DNA of 64,000 nt from Gammaproteobacteria bacterium (lineage in GTDB: Bacteria; Pseudomonadota; Gammaproteobacteria; UBA6429; Thiohalophilaceae), in the NCBI GenBank assembly GCA_024641475.1, contig JAHECZ010000005.1:29808-93807 (forward strand), read 5' to 3'. Of this stretch, positions 59,592-64,000 are shown one piece after another (positions within the stretch are counted from its first letter, which is position 1; the number at the start of each line of letters is the position of its first letter). The notes under the pieces are model-generated. The model did no database searches. It saw only the letters and a program-made list of their open reading frames with translations, and was not told the DNA's origin. Made by a program: the position numbers and the translations under genes.

Positions 59592-59780
59592 TCAATGCTT
59601 GAGTTTTTCGTGATCGAGTTGTTCCGGGTCGACGCGTTCACCGGGAATGCTGCGTTCACCACCGGCCCATTCACCCAGATCGATTAATTTACAACGCTCG
59701 CTACAAAAGGGTCGGAAGGGATTCTCGCTACTATAGAGAACGGCTTTGCTACAGGTGGGGCATTTGACAGTACGTTTCAT
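59592..59780 (-). CDS. yacG: DNA gyrase inhibitor YacG
   Basis: 62-residue zinc-finger protein. Four cysteines 'CPTC' and 'FCSERC' bind zinc; '[17 protein letters not shown]' is the family signature. YacG binds GyrB and blocks DNA binding. The track starts at a TTG 4 codons upstream; the ATG at 59780 overlaps the zapD stop (ATGA) and is preferred. Confidence 0.93.
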   Translation of the reverse strand: MKRTVKCPTCSKAVLYSSENPFRPFCSERCKLIDLGEWAGGERSIPGERVDPEQLDHEKLKH

Positions 59781-60544
59781 AATGCGCAACATCCCAACAG
59801 AAATTCTACCGACTCGTCTACTTGTACGGGGCGTCGGCCAGCGGTGGGTTTCAGGAAGCGAATGGTAAAGCGGTGTTTACCGGCGCTGATCTCAGCAAAG
59901 TAGGGCCGCGACTGGTCTAAGGCTACACGAATAATCTGGACCGGTAAGTTTGTTTCAAGTGTCTGCTGATAAAACCCCTGGGCGGCAATTTGACTGCGCA
60001 TATCGACACTCTCACGGATGATGTTGAGCATCAATGAGATTGGCGTGCTGACCATATCAAGCGATTTAAACCAGGTTTCCAGGTGTTCAACACGAAGTTC
60101 CGGGGTCTGTTGCAGCCACAAATGATACACCGGCATGTCCATGGCGCAATCACCGCCAGCAACGGTATGGCGCTGTCGCAGGCTGCTGAACAGATCATCA
60201 TCGCGTATCGATTGTCCCAATTGTGTTGTCACGCCGTGCAAGCTCTCTTGCGCTGCACGTATTTGGCGGAGAATGTCAGCTAAGTGTGCTTGATCGACCC
60301 CTTGCCGTGTCGTCAGGGGTACCAGGGCGTTTTGCTGACGCTCCAGCTCCTTGAGCAAGTCCGCTTTGAAATCCGACCGGGTCAGGATGTCGATGATATC
60401 GATCAAAGTAGTGAATGTCGCGCGGCTATCCCATACCGAATACCCACGCAGGGTGTAGGCAGCTTGTTTGAACAAGTGCTCCAGCCGGATGTAGATTCGC
60501 ATCCGTTCATTCAAGGGTTGTTCGTAATAGACAGCGTCAGTCAC
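59777..60544 (-). CDS. zapD: Cell division protein ZapD
   Basis: 255-residue FtsZ-bundling protein that binds the FtsZ C-terminal tail. '[21 protein letters not shown]' and '[17 protein letters not shown]' match ZapD, as does '[27 protein letters not shown]'. Start is GTG at 60544 with no clear ribosome site; this N-terminus aligns with E. coli ZapD. The coaE-zapD-yacG order is standard. Confidence 0.95.
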   Translation of the reverse strand: MTDAVYYEQPLNERMRIYIRLEHLFKQAAYTLRGYSVWDSRATFTTLIDIIDILTRSDFKADLLKELERQQNALVPLTTRQGVDQAHLADILRQIRAAQESLHGVTTQLGQSIRDDDLFSSLRQRHTVAGGDCAMDMPVYHLWLQQTPELRVEHLETWFKSLDMVSTPISLMLNIIRESVDMRSQIAAQGFYQQTLETNLPVQIIRVALDQSRPYFAEISAGKHRFTIRFLKPTAGRRPVQVDESVEFLLGCCAL

Positions 60545-60607
60545 AGGATGGGCAAGGTTGGATTAAATTCCGCTAATTGTGCGGCAGCCCACAGTTCAGG
60601 GCAAGGA

Positions 60608-61201
60608 TCAATTCGCCAGTTTGAGGTATTTTTCGTGCAAGGTCGCCACCTGTGCTGTTAATGCCGCAGGGTCGGCAATGTTGTTAATCACATCATCGGC
60701 AATCGCCAGACGTTGTTCGCGGCTGGCTTGTGCCGCGAGGATCTGTTGCGCAAGTGAATCAGCAATTTGATCGCGCGAATGCATGCGCTGTCGTTGTAAT
60801 GCAGGAGTCGTGTCGACAAGCAACACGCGATCATGCGGATAATGTTGTTTGGATTCGACCAGTAAGGGGATAACCAGAATGCAATAAGGTGCGTGATGGG
60901 TTGTGATTGAGATTTTCACGGTATCGAGAATACGCGGATGCAGAATCGATTCGAGTTGCATACGCTTGCTGGCGTCATGAAAAACTATATCGCGGAGTTT
61001 TTTTCGATCCAGTTCGCCGTCGGCGGTCAGTATTTCTGCGCCGAAGTGTTGTGTGATTTCAGCCAATGCCGGTTGGCCTTTTTGCACCAGCTCACGGGCG
61101 ATGATATCGGTGTCAATAATCGGAACACCGAATTGAGCGAACAGTGCCGCAACGGTCGATTTACCGCTGCCAATGCCGCCGGTGAGTGCAATGATCAACA
61201 T
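60608..61201 (-). CDS. coaE: Dephospho-CoA kinase
   Basis: 197-residue P-loop kinase for the last step of coenzyme A synthesis. 'ALTGGIGSGKSTVA' is the ATP loop; 'IIDTDIIARELVQKG' and 'VIPLLVES' are CoaE signatures. It follows pilD by 9 nt and precedes zapD by 63 nt on the minus strand. Confidence 0.96.
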   Translation of the reverse strand: MLIIALTGGIGSGKSTVAALFAQFGVPIIDTDIIARELVQKGQPALAEITQHFGAEILTADGELDRKKLRDIVFHDASKRMQLESILHPRILDTVKISITTHHAPYCILVIPLLVESKQHYPHDRVLLVDTTPALQRQRMHSRDQIADSLAQQILAAQASREQRLAIADDVINNIADPAALTAQVATLHEKYLKLAN

Positions 61202-61210
61202 GGGACGGCA

Positions 61211-62122
61211 TCATGGCATGCCGAGAATGGAATGAAAATAGTAGTTGTTGATCGCCTTGCCCCAAATCAGCACAACCCAACCGGCACCGGCGAGATAAGG
61301 GCCGAAGGGTATCGGCTTGCTACGATCATGTTGCTTGAATGCAATCAGGCTGATGCCAACAATTGAACCGATCAGCGAAGAGACGATCACAATGGCGGGT
61401 AAGGCTTGCCAACCCAGCCAGGCACCGAGCATCGCCAGCAATTTGAAGTCACCATAGCCCATGCCTTCCTTTTTGGTAATCAGTTTAAAGAGATGGTAGA
61501 TGCTCCATAACACTAAATAACCAATCACGGCTCCCCACACGGCGGAAAGGAGATCGGTGTATAAACTTTTTGTGTTAACGATCAAGCCGAGCCAGATAAA
61601 TGGCAAGGTGATTTCATCAGGTAAATACTGCGTATCGAAATCGATTACGGTGAGCGCGATTAAAGCGAAAGTCAGAAACAGCGCCATCAGCATGGCAAAC
61701 GTCACGCCGAACTTCCAGGCGACGGCACATGCCAGCAGTGCCGTAACGGCTTCGACGATGGGATAGCGCAGCGAAATTTTTGCATGACAGCTATGGCAAC
61801 GGCCTCGCAGGACTAGATAACTTAGCACTGGTATATTTTCCATAGCGCTGATCATGTGGCCGCAGTGTGGGCAGCGTGAGCGTGGCACGACTAAATTATA
61901 TTTCTCGGTTAGTCCGGACTCGGCTGTGGCGTGTTTAGAGTTGAGCACGGCAGGATGCTGTTCACTCAGGTAACCAACGCATTCAGTTTTAAAGCGTCGC
62001 TGCAACATGATGGGTAAGCGGTGAATCACGACGTTGAGGAAGCTGCCGATCAGTAGCGAGAAGCCTGCCACTGTCGTGAAGAAAAACCATGGTTCCATGC
62101 GGAATAAATCTAACAATGACAT
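61211..62122 (-). CDS. pilD: Prepilin peptidase/methyltransferase PilD
   Basis: 303-residue polytopic membrane enzyme that cleaves and N-methylates type IV prepilins and type II secretion pseudopilins. The zinc-binding cytoplasmic loop has 'CPHC' and 'CHSC'. The aspartyl protease residues are in 'VIDFDTQYLPDEI' and 'GMGYGDFKLL'. A loop between the first helix and the zinc site contains about 35 residues ('VGYLSEQHPAVLNSKHATAE'). Only 28 nt separate its ATG from a strong terminator. Confidence 0.96.
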   Translation of the reverse strand: MSLLDLFRMEPWFFFTTVAGFSLLIGSFLNVVIHRLPIMLQRRFKTECVGYLSEQHPAVLNSKHATAESGLTEKYNLVVPRSRCPHCGHMISAMENIPVLSYLVLRGRCHSCHAKISLRYPIVEAVTALLACAVAWKFGVTFAMLMALFLTFALIALTVIDFDTQYLPDEITLPFIWLGLIVNTKSLYTDLLSAVWGAVIGYLVLWSIYHLFKLITKKEGMGYGDFKLLAMLGAWLGWQALPAIVIVSSLIGSIVGISLIAFKQHDRSKPIPFGPYLAGAGWVVLIWGKAINNYYFHSILGMP

Positions 62123-62150
62123 AAGGGACTCATTTTTTGTTTTTGCAAAT

Positions 62151-62179
62151 AAAAAAGGGACAGGCCGCGGGCCTGTCCC
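62151..62179 (-). terminator. Strong intrinsic terminator between pilC and pilD
   Basis: On the minus strand GGGACAGGCC, a 3-nt loop (CGC) and GGCCTGTCCC form a perfect 10-bp GC-rich stem followed by TTTTTT. It begins 26 nt past the pilC stop and lies 28 nt before pilD. Confidence 0.93.
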
Positions 62180-62205
62180 TGGATATTATAGAATTAAATC
62201 TTGTT

Positions 62206-63432
62206 TTAATGGCCGCTGACGACTTTGCCCATCTGGAAGATCGGCATGTACATTGAAACTACCAGTCCACCAACCAACGTCCCCAGAATGACCATGATGA
62301 ATGGTTCTAGCAAGCTACTCATGGAATCGACCGCGTTATCGACTTCTTCTTCATAAAAATCCGCGACTTTACTCAACATCGCGTCGAGGGAGCCGGCTTC
62401 TTCACCGATGGCCGTCATTTGTACCACCATATTGGGGAAGAGTTTGGTTTTTGCCATTGCTACGTTCAACTGTGTACCGGTGGCGACTTCATCGCGCATG
62501 CGCTTCACGGCTTCGCTGTACACCACATTGCCTACTGCACCGGCAACCGACACCATGGCTTCAACCAAGGGTACACCGGCCGCAAACATCGTTGAGAGTG
62601 TGCGTGCATAACGGGCAATGGCGGCTTTGGTCAGGATCGTACCGAGGACAGGCATTTTAAGCATGACGCGATCCATAGCTTCATTGAATTTACGCGAGCG
62701 TTTTTTCGCCTCAAGAATCCCGTAAATAGCACCACCAATCGAACCAAAGATAGCCCACCAATAGGATTGGAAGAATTTGGAGAGATTCACGACGAATTTG
62801 GTCATGGCTGGGAGATCTGCACCAAAGCCGGAAAATAGTTTAGCAAATTCCGGGACCACGTAGATTAGTAGGATAGCGGTAATCAAAAAAGCAACGACTA
62901 ATACAGCAGTTGGGTAAAAGAGTGCTTTTTTAATTTTGCCTTTGATCGATTCGGTTTTTTCTTTATAAGTCGCGATCTTGTCCAAAATGCTATCCAGAAT
63001 ACCGGCATGTTCGCCGGCGCCGACCAGGTTGACATACAAATCATCGAAATAAAGCGGGTGTTTAGCCAGGGCTTCAGTCAGCGAACTGCCACCTTCGATA
63101 TCTGCCTTCACTGCCATCAATAAATCTTGCACACCTTTTTTGTCATGGCCACGGCCGATAATTTCGAAGGCCTGTACCAGAGGTACACCGGAACTCATCA
63201 TCGTCGACAGCTGGCGACTGAAAATGGCGATATCTTTGGGTGTCGCTTTACCGCCCCCGCCAAACAGCGGTTTGCCTTTTTTCTTTACTTTCGATGCGTT
63301 AATTCCTTGCTTGCGCAAGGATGCTTTAACCAGGGCCGCCGTTTGGCCACCCGTTTCGCCTTTGACCTTTTGACCTTTACGGTCGCGGCCTTCCCAAGCA
63401 AAGATTTCATTTTTCAGAGCACGTTCGGCCAT
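62206..63432 (-). CDS. pilC: Type IV pilus inner-membrane platform protein PilC
   Basis: 408-residue GspF/PilC-family protein. It has two repeated T2SSF cytoplasmic domains ('FSRQLSTMMSSGVPLVQAFEIIG' and 'YARTLSTMFAAGVPLVEAMVSVAG') and three hydrophobic segments ('AVLVVAFLITAILLIYVVP', 'YWWAIFGSIGGAIYGIL', 'FIMVILGTLVGGLVVSMYMPIFQM'). It transmits motion from the PilB/PilT ATPases to pilin. pilB is 81 nt upstream. Confidence 0.96.
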   Translation of the reverse strand: MAERALKNEIFAWEGRDRKGQKVKGETGGQTAALVKASLRKQGINASKVKKKGKPLFGGGGKATPKDIAIFSRQLSTMMSSGVPLVQAFEIIGRGHDKKGVQDLLMAVKADIEGGSSLTEALAKHPLYFDDLYVNLVGAGEHAGILDSILDKIATYKEKTESIKGKIKKALFYPTAVLVVAFLITAILLIYVVPEFAKLFSGFGADLPAMTKFVVNLSKFFQSYWWAIFGSIGGAIYGILEAKKRSRKFNEAMDRVMLKMPVLGTILTKAAIARYARTLSTMFAAGVPLVEAMVSVAGAVGNVVYSEAVKRMRDEVATGTQLNVAMAKTKLFPNMVVQMTAIGEEAGSLDAMLSKVADFYEEEVDNAVDSMSSLLEPFIMVILGTLVGGLVVSMYMPIFQMGKVVSGH

Positions 63433-63513
63433 AGCTAAAATCCGTTATAAATTCAAAGAGTAGGGAAAGAATAGCAGATAAATTCTGCAGTATTGTGTGA
63501 TGCAGGCGACATC

Positions 63514-64000
63514 CTATTCGACCGTCACCCGATTTAATTCTTCCAGGCTGGTTATACCGTCTTTGACTTTCTTCAAGCCTGATTGGCGTAAATCCGGAAA
63601 GCCTTCTTTACGGGATTGATCCGCGAGCTGGATGGCGTTGCCACCGGACATGATGATGCGGCCCATTTCTTCTGAAACCGGCATAACCTGATAAATACCC
63701 AGGCGGCCTTTATAACCATTGTTACATTGGTCGCAGCCTTTATGGGCGTATACGGTTATGCCCTTGGCGACTTCCTCCTTGGTGAAGCCTTCCTTGAGGA
63801 GGGCTTCGTTGGGAACTTTGACCGGTTGTTTGCAGTGCGGGCACAGTTTTCGTGCCAGTCGTTGCGCGATAATCAAATTCACCGACGAGGCGATGTTATA
63901 TGGTGGCACGCCCATATTGGCCAGACGCGTCAGGGTCTGGGGGGCATCGTTGGTATGCAGGGTCGATAGCACCAAGTGGCCGGTCTGGGCGGCTTTAATC
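63514..64000 (-). CDS. pilB: Type IV pilus assembly ATPase PilB, C-terminal part
   Basis: The window edge cuts this gene; 161 residues are visible and the frame stays open to base 64000 beyond the track's false start at 63975. The visible part begins 'IKAAQTGHLVLSTLHTNDAP', the His box of GspE/PilB ATPases. It continues with 'LANMGVPPYNIASSVNLIIAQRL' and the zinc motif 'CPHC...CDQC', and ends in the usual short helix region. It powers pilus extension. Order pilB-pilC-pilD is canonical. Confidence 0.95.
   Translation of the reverse strand, partial: IKAAQTGHLVLSTLHTNDAPQTLTRLANMGVPPYNIASSVNLIIAQRLARKLCPHCKQPVKVPNEALLKEGFTKEEVAKGITVYAHKGCDQCNNGYKGRLGIYQVMPVSEEMGRIIMSGGNAIQLADQSRKEGFPDLRQSGLKKVKDGITSLEELNRVTVE

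Overview
The window reads as a stretch of core chromosome from a free-living, non-enteric gammaproteobacterium. The evidence is gene content and order: rpoN-hpf-ptsN, the lpt/kds and mla genes, murA-hisGDC, a DegS-type protease, petABC-sspAB, lpoA-yraN-diaA, rsmI-rnpB, a complete dcw cluster ending in ftsZ-lpxC, dciA-M23-secA-argJ and pilBCD-coaE-zapD-yacG. From memory this is close to the order in Pseudomonas. Several features depart from Pseudomonas: an hprK gene sits beside ptsN, cytochrome b is long, and no mlaC lies in the mla operon. The membranes are Gram-negative (LPS transport, MlaA, LpxC). The bc1 complex indicates respiration, and pilBCD indicates type IV pili or a related secretion system. 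I cannot name the genus.

Layout. 1-8812 (minus): a dense leftward run with a small zinc-ribbon protein, mlaA, a Ca/Na exchanger, an HMA protein, kdsD, kdsC, lptC, lptA, lptB, rpoN, hpf, ptsN and hprK (cut by the window edge). 8938-16978 (plus): a DUF72-like gene, mlaF-mlaE-mlaD-mlaB, ibaG, murA, hisG, hisD and hisC, closed by a good intrinsic terminator. 17012-18855 (minus): a single-domain globin and a DegS-like protease. 18906-24280 (plus): a NIF3 protein, petABC, sspA, sspB and a macrodomain protein. 24287-31032: a small Arg-rich minus-strand ORF and an AT-rich divergent region, then a plus-strand lipoprotein, then a leftward operon lpoA-yraN-diaA-FAD oxidase-DUF1501. 31104-32330 (plus): rsmI and the RNase P RNA. 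32403-51273 (plus): DnaA box, sigma-70 promoter, MraZ operator and the dcw cluster (mraZ to ftsZ, 13 of its 15 junctions overlapping or within 13 nt), then lpxC. 51288-59586: dciA (minus), then an M23 peptidase, a CapA-like lipoprotein, secA, argJ, a Nudix/ThiE-like fusion and an unknown membrane-anchored protein (plus). 59592-64000 (minus): yacG, zapD, coaE, pilD, a strong terminator, pilC and the end of pilB.

Most genes serve the cell envelope. They cover peptidoglycan precursor synthesis and septation (dcw, murA, ddl, lpoA), lipid A and Kdo synthesis with LPS transport (lpxC, kdsCD, lptABC), phospholipid asymmetry (mla), protein export (secA) and envelope stress (DegS-like). I found no CRISPR array, transposase, integrase, prophage or tRNA gene, and no clearly novel multi-gene system. 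The most interesting points are the mla operon without mlaC and with an enlarged MlaD, the DnaA box and MraZ operator before dcw, two non-canonical genes after diaA, the terminator between pilC and pilD, and a few unrecognised small proteins. Several start codons in the ORF track are corrected here (rpoN, lptA, kdsD, mlaF, mlaE, hisG, diaA, lpoA, mraZ, murF, ddl, ftsQ, ftsZ, yacG).
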